Below are positions 1-9,586 of a stretch of DNA of 64,000 nt, piece after piece (position 1 is the stretch's first letter; every line of letters starts with the position of its first letter). Made by a program: the position numbers and the translations under genes. The notes beneath the pieces were generated by a model, which saw nothing but the letters and a program-made list of their open reading frames with translations, was not told the DNA's origin and did no database searches. This DNA comes from Globisporangium splendens (Eukaryota > Oomycota > Peronosporomycetes > Pythiales > Pythiaceae). The DNA lies in contig VFIW01000047.1 in the NCBI GenBank assembly GCA_006386115.1, positions 1 through 64,000 on the forward strand, read 5' to 3'.

Positions 1-3000
1 ACAGAAATGTACGCCGCGCTACATGCCCTCAAGAATGCATTTTACAAAAACCAAAAAAAGGAAAAAAGATCATGTCCTAACATGCTACGGGTATTAACTC
101 AGAACGTGTGCGGATTCAAAAAGAAAGAACGAACAAAATGGTTAGAGGATCTCAAGGGGGCACTAACCGCAGAAAAGTATGACATCATTTATTTGCAGGA
201 AACGAGGATCACCACAGCCAAAGAAGAACGCAGACTCCGACAATACTGGAACCGAATATGGGGGATTACAAACCTGGACGAACCAACGTCCTTTTGGTCC
301 ATCCATCCAGACGCGACCGGCGGAGTGGCAATACTCACAAATCCGAAGACGATTAGCGAAACACAACTGATCGAGGAATCCAAGTGGACAAATCGCACAG
401 TCGCTGTCAAGTCCAAGGGAGTGGTGTGGATTAATGTGTACGCACCCAACAAGAAAGCAGAGCGAGAACACTTCTTCCGACGCCTAAACGAGGAGTTCGG
501 GACTCATCGTGCAGCAGCAGTGCTCGGAGGTGACTTCAATTGTGTTCTCGACAAGCAACGGGATCGGTACCAAAGAGGAGTTCGGCTACCTGTGCAGTGC
601 GAGAGTGCAGAACTGAGACGACTAGTGACGGAGTGGAACATTTACGACGCACGGGAGCTAGTGGAGGATCCGGAGTGGCCAGTGCAGAGGGAACTGACGG
701 AGCATTTCACATACTGGAGAAAAAACTCAGCCAGTCGACTCGACCGATTCTATATCGCAGGAAACCTGGGCAGCGCCGTGCAATGGGAGGCCATAGAGCT
801 ACCCAAGTGCTACTCGGATCACCAAGCAGTGGTGCTGCATATGAAATGGACGAGTCAACCGCAGAGACCAAAGAGAGTGAACAAGTGCAGGTACCCGATG
901 CGAACCTCGCGTCCTGACTTGGTGCGGACTGGGGTGCAAAAGGCAATCGTTCACGAGCTGGAGCTGATGCAGAGTGAAGAGTCAATCGTATGGAGCAACC
1001 TGGAGCAGCGTATCATCAAAGCAATACTGAGAGTAAGTCGAGCAGAGAAGCGGCAAGTACGAAGATATCGGCAAAAATTGGAGGATCAGCAGCACCGACC
1101 GGCAAACCGCACAAGGCGTCAGCTGATCGAAGAGCAAGCAAACGCGGCAAGAGAGGCAGCAGAGTTTAAATTCGGCAAGTATATGCAAGCAACGCAGGGG
1201 GATGTTCGTCACTTCTTTCGGAGGATCGCCAACTGGCAGCGGGATCAAACAGTTTCGCGATTGGAACCGACTCCCGGAAGGTACCACTCACCAAACGCGA
1301 GTCTGGCGGACATCATGGGGGCAGAATGGCACCAAATCACTGGCCAGAGCCATGCTGCGGTCCCTCCGCAGAAGGCTGAACAGCGATTTGATGCACTGGT
1401 ATACATTCCGGAAACTCGAAAAGTCACGGAAGAGCAAAACCAAGACTTGATGGCACCCATCACTGAAAAGGAAGTACGAGAGGCGATCGCGGCTTTACAT
1501 CGGCATAAGGCAGGTGGCGTGGACAGTCTGAACAATGACTTCTACAAGGATTGCGAGGACGTGATGGTTGAAGTTTTGGTGCGCGAATTCAACAACATCC
1601 AACGCGGGGCACCCATGCCACGATCATTCGGTCAAGGAATCGTGATACCGTTGCGCAAGAAAGGAGATTCGCCAAACCCCCTCGATTACAGACCAATCAC
1701 TCTGCTCACGACCACCTACAAGTTGTTTGCAAAAGTCTTGGCAACAAGGCTGCAAGACATCCTTCTGTGGATCATCGGGGAAGCACAACAAGGCTTCGTA
1801 CGCGACCGACTGATGGAGAACGCGATCCTCATCATGCAAGCCGCATTGGACAAAGCGTACCACAACAACGGTGAAGGGTTGGATGACGCTCCGGGAATTG
1901 CGATGCTTGACTTCATGAAGGCTTACGACACGTTGGACAGAGATTTTCTGTATCTTGTGCTGAGCAAGTTCGGCTTTGGGCGACAATTTGTGGATTTAGT
2001 ACGTCGAATGCACTCGGACACTACAGCGCAGTACCTGGTGAACGGTGAAGTGTCGAGAGAATGGGAGGTCAAGTCGGGAATTCGTCAAGGTTGCCCCCTG
2101 GCCCCTCTGCTGTTTATTGTCGCCGCGGAGATTCTCGCACTAGCAGTACAACAAGACCCCCATCTGGAAGGAATTCGTGTGACCAGATCCGGAGCAGAAC
2201 CCCATCTCATTTCGACCTTCGTCGACGACTCCGCCGTCTTTTTGAAGCAAGGGAAACAGCTGCCTCGACTCATGCAGCTGCTGTCCGAGTTCGGTAAGCA
2301 ATCAGGTCTGCACGTGCAACCAACGAAAAGCAGCTATATCTGTCTCAACACAGCAGTAGTCCAGGAACAAAGATGCGGCATTCCAATTCTGAAGCATGGA
2401 GAGACGGTGAGGTACCTTGGCATCCAAATAGGTACCGGGAACATCACACAAGCTAATTGGGAGGACCGCCTGCAAAAGCTCCGAACCAGATTGATCATCG
2501 CAGCCAAAGTCTCCAACAGTGTGGTGGGGAGAGTGCTTCTACTGAATTCGGTCTTGCTGCCGTCGATTCTGTTCACTGCCGGCTACATCAAGCCCCCAGC
2601 GAAAGTCGTGGATCAGCTAGTGAATCTACAAAAGCAATTTTTGTGGAAATCGACACTCGGCACAGACGGCACGAGGCACAAGGTGAGTCCTTCCCTGCTC
2701 TACTTGCCAGTCAAGGAAGGAGGCATAGGTCTCTACTCAATACCTCTTGCAATAAAGCGACAAGCGATGCGGCGGACAACTCGGTGGCTTCAGCGAGCGC
2801 GAGACAAGTATACAGAAGCTTGGCATGAACAAGTGCATCGGGACAAAAGTCAAAACCGGGGATGTTGCGCGATTTCACCAAAGGAGCGAAGCCAGCTAGC
2901 ACAGACAAGGCTGTACCAGACGAACAATATCCACAGACTCGGGTGGGAGTATCTCTGTGAAGACCTGGTGGTGGCAGAGAGACGCAATCCCGCGTGGAAA

Positions 3001-5087
3001 GACGATCTGAAGCAGCAAATGGAATCCTTGCTACCGACCCTGGACCTCGAGTGGAGATCAGACGGACGTGTAGGTGTGTACTTTGGGAGAAAACCTGAGC
3101 AGACGATTCATCAAGTATCGGAAGAGACTCGAGCCTTCTGGCCATCCTTTCAGTGGAACGACAACCCCTGGATAATCGACAGTCAAGGCGAGAAGTATAC
3201 AGTCAAAACGGTTCCTTTCCTGAAGGAATGCAATTTGGCCAGCTTCAACGTGAGACGGGAGGAAGAGCGAGTGTTCTCCGTGCGGCTACCAACCATGAAG
3301 GCGACTCTAACGTTCAAACGAATGACCACCTTGCGAAAACTCGTAACCAGCATCATTCTATGCTCACCGGAGATAGAAATCGGTGCAGGCAACCAGTTGA
3401 ACAGTCACCAGGAGCCGTGGAGCAGGAAACACACAAAACGAGAGTACAAGTGGATCAGCAACGGCATGGGAACCATCATCGCGGTGCCAGTATCGGAGGG
3501 GAGCCACACGGACTACATTCAGATGCAACGGCAAGCAAACGGAGTTCTCTGGACAGTGACCGACTGGGCTGGGGATGCTACCTGTCAACAAGACGTGGCA
3601 ATGATCGAAGAAGAAATAGAAACCGTAGGGTGGACATTCAAACCTCACCCGCTCACGACTCACTGTCCGTGGCTGGTGCATGAACGTACTCCCCCAAACA
3701 GTATCCAGAAGACAATTGACCGAGCACGAACACGAAGGTTGCACAGCAAGTTGTATCAAGGTCTCGGAGGACTCATAGACAAGCTCAACGAAGTTGCGAA
3801 AACTGACCAGTGGTACAGCCATGTGCAGTATCGACTACCAGCAGATCTATGGAAACAACGAGGATGTCTTACGCCTTTTCAGATGTGGACGACATACCGG
3901 ATTTCTACGATGCAGCTCAACCTTTTCCATCCGGGAAGGATCGAGTCTTCGGCGTGCCCAAGCAATGCCGGATGTGGGGAGACAAAAGAAACTATCTCAC
4001 ACATAGTCTGGAGTTGCAAGCGAGCACAAGCCGCGTGGACGGCCTTCCTCGGACGATGGATGGGCCGAGCATTGACAGAGCAAGCACTCAACCTCTTCCT
4101 GCCTCATATTGCTAGCCGCACAGCACCGCCAGGTCAACGATCTGTGCTCCGGGAATTGGAAAAGCACTTCGGGTTCATTACTCCGGAACACTCGACAGCA
4201 CTACAGAAACTGTGGTTTATCGTCACATCAAGCATCCCAGTATTGTTGTGGAGAACGAGAGTGGAGATAGTGCATGAACGACAACATCTCACTATCGAAG
4301 AAAGTACCCAGCGAGTGTGGACAGCGTGTGTGATGCAAGTGCGGGCTGTGGCTCATCGGATGAGAACGCTCAAAGGAGAAAAGATCAATGCAACTTGCCT
4401 GAGCCAACTGCTCAGCGTACTGGAGAGACAAGACCTGTCGCGCCAACTGGAAGCATGGGCGACGGCGCGCTTGTATTTCGATGGAGGTGCACGCGGCAAC
4501 CCAGGTCCAGGAGGCAGCGGATGGGCACTCATCTTCCTGAATGAACGCACCAATCAGTGGGAACTCAAAGCATGCGGCTATGCGTACATGGGACCAGAAG
4601 TCACGAACAATTGGTGCGAATACAGCGCACTGAAAGATGGCCTGGCATACAGTGCACACTACCTGCAGCATTATGAAGTCAAGTTGGAAGTCTTCGGAGA
4701 CAGCCAAATGATTATCGCAGCCCAGAACGGGTTCTCTTCTATACGCCAGACCGAGTTGCAGTCACTAGCAGTTCGGGTAAACCAAATCATCGGCAACTTT
4801 GCATGGACCTCCTGGAATCACACAAGACGAGAACAAAACAAGATGGCCGATCTTCTCGCCAACATGGCAATGAACTCCGAGAGTGCGAAGATACTCACCA
4901 ACGAATCGCGGGGAAACGATCAAGTTTTTATGTCCCAAGTCACAGCTCTACTCGACAATGATATCGGTGCCACACCGTCAACACTTAGAAACACCTCACT
5001 GTCAGCAGTGTTAATGAGACTCAGGAATTCTTAAACTGTATGTAGATCATAAGTTGAATAGAATTACCTTCTCTCTCTCTCACTCTC
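1..5087 (+). mobile_element. LINE1: non-LTR retrotransposon, 3' portion, cut by the window edge
   Basis: This is the 3' half of a LINE. The window starts just upstream of ORF2, so any ORF1 lies outside. The 3' end is placed at the CT-rich tail ending in CACTCTC, because sequence to this point is shared with all other copies and sequence beyond it is ADH upstream DNA. There is no poly(A) tail. LINE2 has the same 3' junction with the ADH upstream region in opposite orientation, so LINE1 and LINE2 form the outer arms of a large inverted repeat. The 3' UTR after ORF2 is only about 50 bases. Confidence 0.9.
82..5034 (+). CDS. LINE1 ORF2: endonuclease / reverse transcriptase / RNase H polyprotein, intact
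   Basis: This protein of about 1650 residues would nick target DNA, prime reverse transcription on the nicked end and degrade the RNA strand. Visible in order: an APE-type endonuclease with the N-terminal LTQNVCGF, QETRI, GGDFN and SDHQ motifs (SDH near residue 245); reverse transcriptase with [25 protein letters not shown] and FVDD (near residue 710) in place of the more usual Y/FADD; a Cys-Cys-His-Cys motif near residue 1315 (C-x5-C-x8-H-x4-C); and RNase H with FDGGARGNPGPGG, WCEYSALKDG, FGDSQ and the final Asp in KMADLLAN. The frame is open back to position 7, but ATG 82 precedes the endonuclease directly. This is the only ORF2 in the window without a break, so it may be able to act on itself or on other copies. 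Confidence 0.9.
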   Translation: MLRVLTQNVCGFKKKERTKWLEDLKGALTAEKYDIIYLQETRITTAKEERRLRQYWNRIWGITNLDEPTSFWSIHPDATGGVAILTNPKTISETQLIEESKWTNRTVAVKSKGVVWINVYAPNKKAEREHFFRRLNEEFGTHRAAAVLGGDFNCVLDKQRDRYQRGVRLPVQCESAELRRLVTEWNIYDARELVEDPEWPVQRELTEHFTYWRKNSASRLDRFYIAGNLGSAVQWEAIELPKCYSDHQAVVLHMKWTSQPQRPKRVNKCRYPMRTSRPDLVRTGVQKAIVHELELMQSEESIVWSNLEQRIIKAILRVSRAEKRQVRRYRQKLEDQQHRPANRTRRQLIEEQANAAREAAEFKFGKYMQATQGDVRHFFRRIANWQRDQTVSRLEPTPGRYHSPNASLADIMGAEWHQITGQSHAAVPPQKAEQRFDALVYIPETRKVTEEQNQDLMAPITEKEVREAIAALHRHKAGGVDSLNNDFYKDCEDVMVEVLVREFNNIQRGAPMPRSFGQGIVIPLRKKGDSPNPLDYRPITLLTTTYKLFAKVLATRLQDILLWIIGEAQQGFVRDRLMENAILIMQAALDKAYHNNGEGLDDAPGIAMLDFMKAYDTLDRDFLYLVLSKFGFGRQFVDLVRRMHSDTTAQYLVNGEVSREWEVKSGIRQGCPLAPLLFIVAAEILALAVQQDPHLEGIRVTRSGAEPHLISTFVDDSAVFLKQGKQLPRLMQLLSEFGKQSGLHVQPTKSSYICLNTAVVQEQRCGIPILKHGETVRYLGIQIGTGNITQANWEDRLQKLRTRLIIAAKVSNSVVGRVLLLNSVLLPSILFTAGYIKPPAKVVDQLVNLQKQFLWKSTLGTDGTRHKVSPSLLYLPVKEGGIGLYSIPLAIKRQAMRRTTRWLQRARDKYTEAWHEQVHRDKSQNRGCCAISPKERSQLAQTRLYQTNNIHRLGWEYLCEDLVVAERRNPAWKDDLKQQMESLLPTLDLEWRSDGRVGVYFGRKPEQTIHQVSEETRAFWPSFQWNDNPWIIDSQGEKYTVKTVPFLKECNLASFNVRREEERVFSVRLPTMKATLTFKRMTTLRKLVTSIILCSPEIEIGAGNQLNSHQEPWSRKHTKREYKWISNGMGTIIAVPVSEGSHTDYIQMQRQANGVLWTVTDWAGDATCQQDVAMIEEEIETVGWTFKPHPLTTHCPWLVHERTPPNSIQKTIDRARTRRLHSKLYQGLGGLIDKLNEVAKTDQWYSHVQYRLPADLWKQRGCLTPFQMWTTYRISTMQLNLFHPGRIESSACPSNAGCGETKETISHIVWSCKRAQAAWTAFLGRWMGRALTEQALNLFLPHIASRTAPPGQRSVLRELEKHFGFITPEHSTALQKLWFIVTSSIPVLLWRTRVEIVHERQHLTIEESTQRVWTACVMQVRAVAHRMRTLKGEKINATCLSQLLSVLERQDLSRQLEAWATARLYFDGGARGNPGPGGSGWALIFLNERTNQWELKACGYAYMGPEVTNNWCEYSALKDGLAYSAHYLQHYEVKLEVFGDSQMIIAAQNGFSSIRQTELQSLAVRVNQIIGNFAWTSWNHTRREQNKMADLLANMAMNSESAKILTNESRGNDQVFMSQVTALLDNDIGATPSTLRNTSLSAVLMRLRNS

Positions 5088-5848
5088 GCACTACCGAACG
5101 ATCAGTAGCACCACCGAAGTAATCGTTATAGTACAGGAATCTCTTTGGTGGCCATCCATTTAGATAATGAGGGGAGTGCAGTAGCACTTACACTGTTTGG
5201 GCTACACAAATCCATTTACATATATATATTGATGAAAACTTTAAAAGACTATTACATTGATAGGTTTAAAGTGTAATGATACCTTCATCGTCATTTTACC
5301 CTTCAAAAAATTATATGTGTGCCATCGTTTTGGCTGTGCATCGCGCACTGACCGTACCTTTGCATCCCATCTTTTGCTCGTTGGTTTCCACTTTATGCCA
5401 ATTTGAAGTATCGCACCCATTTATTCAGAAAAGCAATGCCCATTGACATTCGTCTCCTCAGGGAGAATAAACGTTGATGCTTGCGTTGCACAAATGATCA
5501 TCACTGTACCGAAGGAGTGATGGCCGTTTCAGTGTCGCAACCACTCATGTATCGCAATCTCGGCAGCTCTCGACCAATGAGAGGTTCTCAATGCGAGCTA
5601 CTTTTGTTGCGCAATTACAAAAATGGGAGAACACCACATGCACACACACAAGGTTCAGATATGACAGCACCACGAGGTGGAGCAGAGAGATAGGATCTGC
5701 TGCTGCTGTCCTACTGTCCCTGCTCAAGTATATCCCCCTGCTTGTCTATCGCTCGCCATCTTCTCCGTCACCCTTCCACATTTGGTTCCTCCAGCACCAT
5801 ATCTCACCAAACCAAGACTAACCGCCAACGAACTCAACTATAGCAACC
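5088..5848 (+). promoter_or_regulatory. ADH1 upstream region, variant of type U1
   Basis: This 761-bp stretch separates the LINE 3' tail from ADH1. It matches the upstream regions of ADH2, ADH3 and ADH5 nearly base for base, except the last 140 bases, where ADH1 carries several substitutions and 1-base indels. It contains a CT-rich start, AT-rich DNA and a CCAAT box (ACCAATGAG, near 5573). The initiator-like element at 5769-5784 reads CACCCTTCCACATTTG, a poorer match to the oomycete consensus than the CACCATTCCACAATTT of ADH2, ADH3 and ADH5. Confidence 0.6.
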
Positions 5849-6922
5849 ATGTCGTCCGCTGATCCTACTGCGCCACGAACCATCAACGCCTACGCGGGTT
5901 TAGAAAAAGACCAAGGGCTCCAGCCTTGGCAGTACCAGTCGCGTCCGCTTGGAGCCGGAGATGTCGAAATCAAGATCTCCCACTGCGGCATCTGCTCTTC
6001 CGACCTGCACATGCTGGACGGTGGCTGGGGTCCAGCTCCGTTCCCTTGCGTTGCCGGTCACGAAATCATCGGTGAAGTGACTGTCGTCGGCTCCGAAGTC
6101 AAGCACCTCGTGGTAGGTGACCGCGTTGGCGTCGGTGGCCAAGCGTGGGCCTGTCTCAACAAAGACAAAGAGCGTCCGTGTGCTGAGTGCGCCGATGGCG
6201 CTGACGCTTACTGTAGCCGTTCTGTATGGACGATCACCTTGAACTACGAAGATGGCTCTCCATCTTATGGTGGGTACGCCGACTACATTCGTGTTTTGGC
6301 CGACTACGCGTTCAAGATCCCGGACAAGATCCCATCGGACGTCGCGGCACCATTGCTCTGCGCCGGCGCCACTGTCTTCACTCCACTGAAGACGTATAAC
6401 GTGAAGCCTGGCGACCGTGTCGGTGTCATTGGTATCGGCGGCCTTGGTCACATTGCCATTCAGTTCATCCGCGCGTTGGGTGCGACGCCCATCGCGTTCT
6501 CGCGCTCGGCGAACAAGGAGAAGGAGATCCGAGGCCTCGGCGCCGAAGAGTTCTACAACCTGAGCGATCCAGAGCAAGCGCAGAAGGCTGCTTCGTCGGT
6601 GAATGTGTTGCTGATCACTGCCGACGCCACCAACATGCCGTACAACACGTACTTGCAGTTGGTGCGTTCACGAGGCACGGTCGTGATGCTGGGTATCCCG
6701 AACGACAGTGTGACGTTTGCGCCGTTCTTCTTGGTTCCTCGAGGTGTGCGGTTTGTGGGCAGCGCGATCGGGTCGATCCAAGATATCAAGGACATGCTCA
6801 AGGTCGCGTCGGAGAAGAACGTGCGTCCGATTATTCAGAAGGTTCCAATGGCCAAGGTGAATGAGGGTCTCCAAATGGTTCGCGATGGCTCGGTCCGCTA
6901 CCGTGTGGTGCTTGAGAACTGA
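5849..6922 (+). CDS. ADH1: zinc-dependent alcohol dehydrogenase, cinnamyl alcohol dehydrogenase-like (MDR superfamily)
   Basis: A 357-residue medium-chain dehydrogenase that would interconvert an alcohol and an aldehyde with NADP(H), probably in the cytosol; no signal peptide is seen. Catalytic zinc ligands are Cys46 (HCGICSSDLH), His71-Glu72 (AGHE) and Cys171. The Rossmann motif GIGGLG is at 195-200. Four cysteines at 102, 111, 114 and 122 fit the structural zinc lobe, but the first is displaced: the family usually has C-x2-C-x2-C-x7-C. The start gives MSSADP, with good context (AGCAACCATG). ADH1 has the Ser2 coding type of ADH4/ADH6 and their downstream flank (D2), but an upstream region of the type seen at ADH2/3/5, so it looks recombinant. 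Substrate cannot be read from sequence. Confidence 0.93.
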   Translation: MSSADPTAPRTINAYAGLEKDQGLQPWQYQSRPLGAGDVEIKISHCGICSSDLHMLDGGWGPAPFPCVAGHEIIGEVTVVGSEVKHLVVGDRVGVGGQAWACLNKDKERPCAECADGADAYCSRSVWTITLNYEDGSPSYGGYADYIRVLADYAFKIPDKIPSDVAAPLLCAGATVFTPLKTYNVKPGDRVGVIGIGGLGHIAIQFIRALGATPIAFSRSANKEKEIRGLGAEEFYNLSDPEQAQKAASSVNVLLITADATNMPYNTYLQLVRSRGTVVMLGIPNDSVTFAPFFLVPRGVRFVGSAIGSIQDIKDMLKVASEKNVRPIIQKVPMAKVNEGLQMVRDGSVRYRVVLEN

Positions 6923-7698
6923 GTTGCTATTAGCACGTGGTGTTCATCTCAAGCTACAAGCGATGGAACTTGTTTTTCTTCATACAAGAGCAGTAGCAAC
7001 ATCTTGGTTCAAATATCTCGTCACTCGAAGTGGTGGGAAAAATGGATGTCAGCTCAATACATACAATAATTGCTAATATACCGGTAATTGATCGGGATAC
7101 CGAGCAATGCGTGTTCAATTACGAACTGATGCAATATCACAATCGGTGACCGGGGAATGATGGTCACTTACGGAAGTGCAACTGATGGCTCTGCATCTAC
7201 TCTCGTTTCTTTATTCTGAATGGCGTTGCAGCCTTGAGGGGATTCGAACCTGATTGCACATAGGCACCGAGTTTGCGTTGGGAATAGTTACACATTGCAG
7301 CCGCGGCCGTGGAGCTACTCGGGGATAAACATGGAGGAAAGAGCAGTCGTAAAGCTCGAATTACCTAGCACAGCGCAAGCCAGGAACGCCTTTGAATGCG
7401 CTAATAATCAATGGGAACTGCTAGACTCAACATCTACCTTTCCACAGCTTACTGCGTACATACTGTAGCACGACACACAAACTGCAACTGCGAAGTGGGC
7501 TAATTGGGACAGATTCACTTTCTTACTAGTGGTTGACTTCATTAACGTGCGAAAATTAACGTGTCATTAATCTCGTAGAACAGAGCTACCTTTCTTCTCC
7601 AACGATTTGTTGCTGTTGTTGTTTTTTTGGACGAGAGCGTGTACGAAGCATCCTCACTCACTCGCAGCTTGAGATGAACATCGCGTGCTAATAGCAAC
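6923..7698. other. 776-bp spacer between convergent ADH1 and ADH2
   Basis: No coding sequence is evident. It is the reverse complement of the 776-bp spacer at 21753-22528, so relative to the second pair the spacer together with its two ADH genes is inverted. It holds two distinct ADH downstream flanks (D2 next to ADH1, D1 next to ADH2). The uninterrupted LINE3 target site is at 7089-7106. On the minus strand near 7235-7250 lies GGTTCGAATCC, identical to a pol III B box, but no tRNA folds around it. Confidence 0.8.
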
Positions 7699-8772
7699 TC
7701 AGTTCTCAAGCACCACACGGTAGCGGACCGAGCCATCGCGAACCATTTGGAGACCCTCATTCACCTTGGCCATTGGAACCTTCTGAATAATCGGACGCAC
7801 GTTCTTCTCCGACGCGACCTTGAGCATGTCCTTGATATCTTGGATCGACCCGATCGCGCTGCCCACAAACCGCACACCTCGAGGAACCAAGAAGAACGGC
7901 GCAAACGTCACACTGTCGTTCGGGATACCCAGCATCACGACCGTGCCTCGTGAACGCACCAACTGCAAGTACGTGTTGTACGGCATGTTGGTGGCGTCGG
8001 CAGTGATCAGCAACACATTCACCGACGAAGCAGCCTTCTGCGCTTGCTCTGGATCGCTCAGGTTGTAGAACTCTTCGGCGCCGAGGCCTCGGATCTCCTT
8101 CTCCTTGTTCGCCGAGCGCGAGAACGCGATGGGCGTCGCACCCAACGCGCGGATGAACTGAATGGCAATGTGACCAAGGCCGCCGATACCAATGACACCG
8201 ACACGGTCGCCAGGCTTCACGTTATACGTCTTCAGTGGAGTGAAGACAGTGGCGCCGGCGCAGAGCAATGGTGCCGCGACGTCCGATGGGATCTTGTCCG
8301 GGATCTTGAACGCGTAGTCGGCCAAAACACGAATGTAGTCGGCGTACCCACCATAAGATGGAGAGCCATCTTCGTAGTTCAAGGTGATCGTCCATACAGA
8401 ACGGCTACAGTAAGCGTCAGCGCCATCGGCGCACTCAGCACACGGACGCTCTTTGTCTTTGTTGAGACAGGCCCACGCTTGGCCACCGACGCCAACGCGG
8501 TCACCTACCACGAGGTGCTTGACTTCGGAGCCGACGACAGTCACTTCACCGATGATTTCGTGACCGGCAACGCAAGGGAACGGAGCTGGACCCCAGCCAC
8601 CGTCCAGCATGTGCAGGTCGGAAGAGCAGATGCCGCAGTGGGAGATCTTGATTTCGACATCTCCGGCTCCAAGCGGACGCGACTGGTACTGCCAAGGCTG
8701 GAGCCCTTGGTCTTTTTCTAAACCCGCGTAGGCGTTGATGGTTCGTGGCGCAGTAGGATCAGCGGACAACAT
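7699..8772 (-). CDS. ADH2: cinnamyl alcohol dehydrogenase-like ADH, second copy
   Basis: Identical to ADH1 in protein sequence except Leu instead of Ser at residue 2 (MLSADP), with the same zinc ligands and GIGGLG motif. The reading frame stays open 258 bases upstream of this ATG, but I chose the ATG at 8772 because it matches ADH1 and the initiator-like element lies inside the would-be extension. It is convergent with ADH1. Its upstream region is type U1 and its downstream flank type D1, as for ADH3 and ADH5. Confidence 0.93.
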   Translation of the reverse strand: MLSADPTAPRTINAYAGLEKDQGLQPWQYQSRPLGAGDVEIKISHCGICSSDLHMLDGGWGPAPFPCVAGHEIIGEVTVVGSEVKHLVVGDRVGVGGQAWACLNKDKERPCAECADGADAYCSRSVWTITLNYEDGSPSYGGYADYIRVLADYAFKIPDKIPSDVAAPLLCAGATVFTPLKTYNVKPGDRVGVIGIGGLGHIAIQFIRALGATPIAFSRSANKEKEIRGLGAEEFYNLSDPEQAQKAASSVNVLLITADATNMPYNTYLQLVRSRGTVVMLGIPNDSVTFAPFFLVPRGVRFVGSAIGSIQDIKDMLKVASEKNVRPIIQKVPMAKVNEGLQMVRDGSVRYRVVLEN

Positions 8773-9533
8773 GGTTGCTATAGTTGAGTTCGTTGGCGGG
8801 TAGTGTTGGTCTTGGTGAGATATGGTGCTGAGGAACCAAATTGTGGAATGGTGACGGAGAAGATGGCCGAGCGATAGAAAGCAGGGGGATATACTTGAGC
8901 AGGACAGTAGGACAGCAGCAGCAGATCCTATCTCTCTGCTCCACCTCGTGGTGCTGTCATATCTGAACCTTGTGTGTGTGCATGTGGTGTTCTCCCATTT
9001 TTGTAATTGCGCAACAAAAGTAGCTCGCATTGAGAACCTCTCATTGGTCGAGAGCTGCCGAGATTGCGATACATGAGTGGTTGCGACACTGAAACGGCCA
9101 TCACTCCTTCGGTGCAGTGATGATCATTTGTGCAACGCAAGCATCAACGTTTATTCTCCCTGAGGAGACGAATGTCAATGGGCATTGCTTTTCTGAATAA
9201 ATGGGTGCGATACTTCAAATTGGCATAAAGTGGAAACCAACGAGCAAAAGATGGGATGCAAAGGTACGGTCAGTGCGCGATGCACAGCCAAAACGATGGC
9301 ACACATATAATTTTTTGAAGGGTAAAATGACGATGAAGGTATCATTACACTTTAAACCTATCAATGTAATAGTCTTTTAAAGTTTTCATCAATATATATA
9401 TGTAAATGGATTTGTGTAGCCCAAACAGTGTAAGTGCTACTGCACTCCCCTCATTATCTAAATGGATGGCCACCAAAGAGATTCCTGTACTATAACGATT
9501 ACTTCGGTGGTGCTACTGATCGTTCGGTAGTGC
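8773..9533 (-). promoter_or_regulatory. ADH2 upstream region (type U1) with initiator-like element at 8838-8853
   Basis: Reverse complement of the ADH3/ADH5 upstream region. The element CACCATTCCACAATTT at 8853-8838 matches 13 of 16 positions of the oomycete initiator consensus GCTCATTYYNCAWTTT and sits 66 bases before the ATG. The region abuts the 3' tail of LINE2. Confidence 0.6.
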
Positions 9534-9586
9534 GAGAGTGAGAGAGAGAGAAGGTAATTCTATTCAACTTATGATCTACATACAGT

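Noticed and set aside
5900..6577. Antisense frame of 225 codons inside ADH1, repeated in all ADH copies
   Set aside because: It is a shadow of the ADH codons; its repetition only reflects the gene copies.
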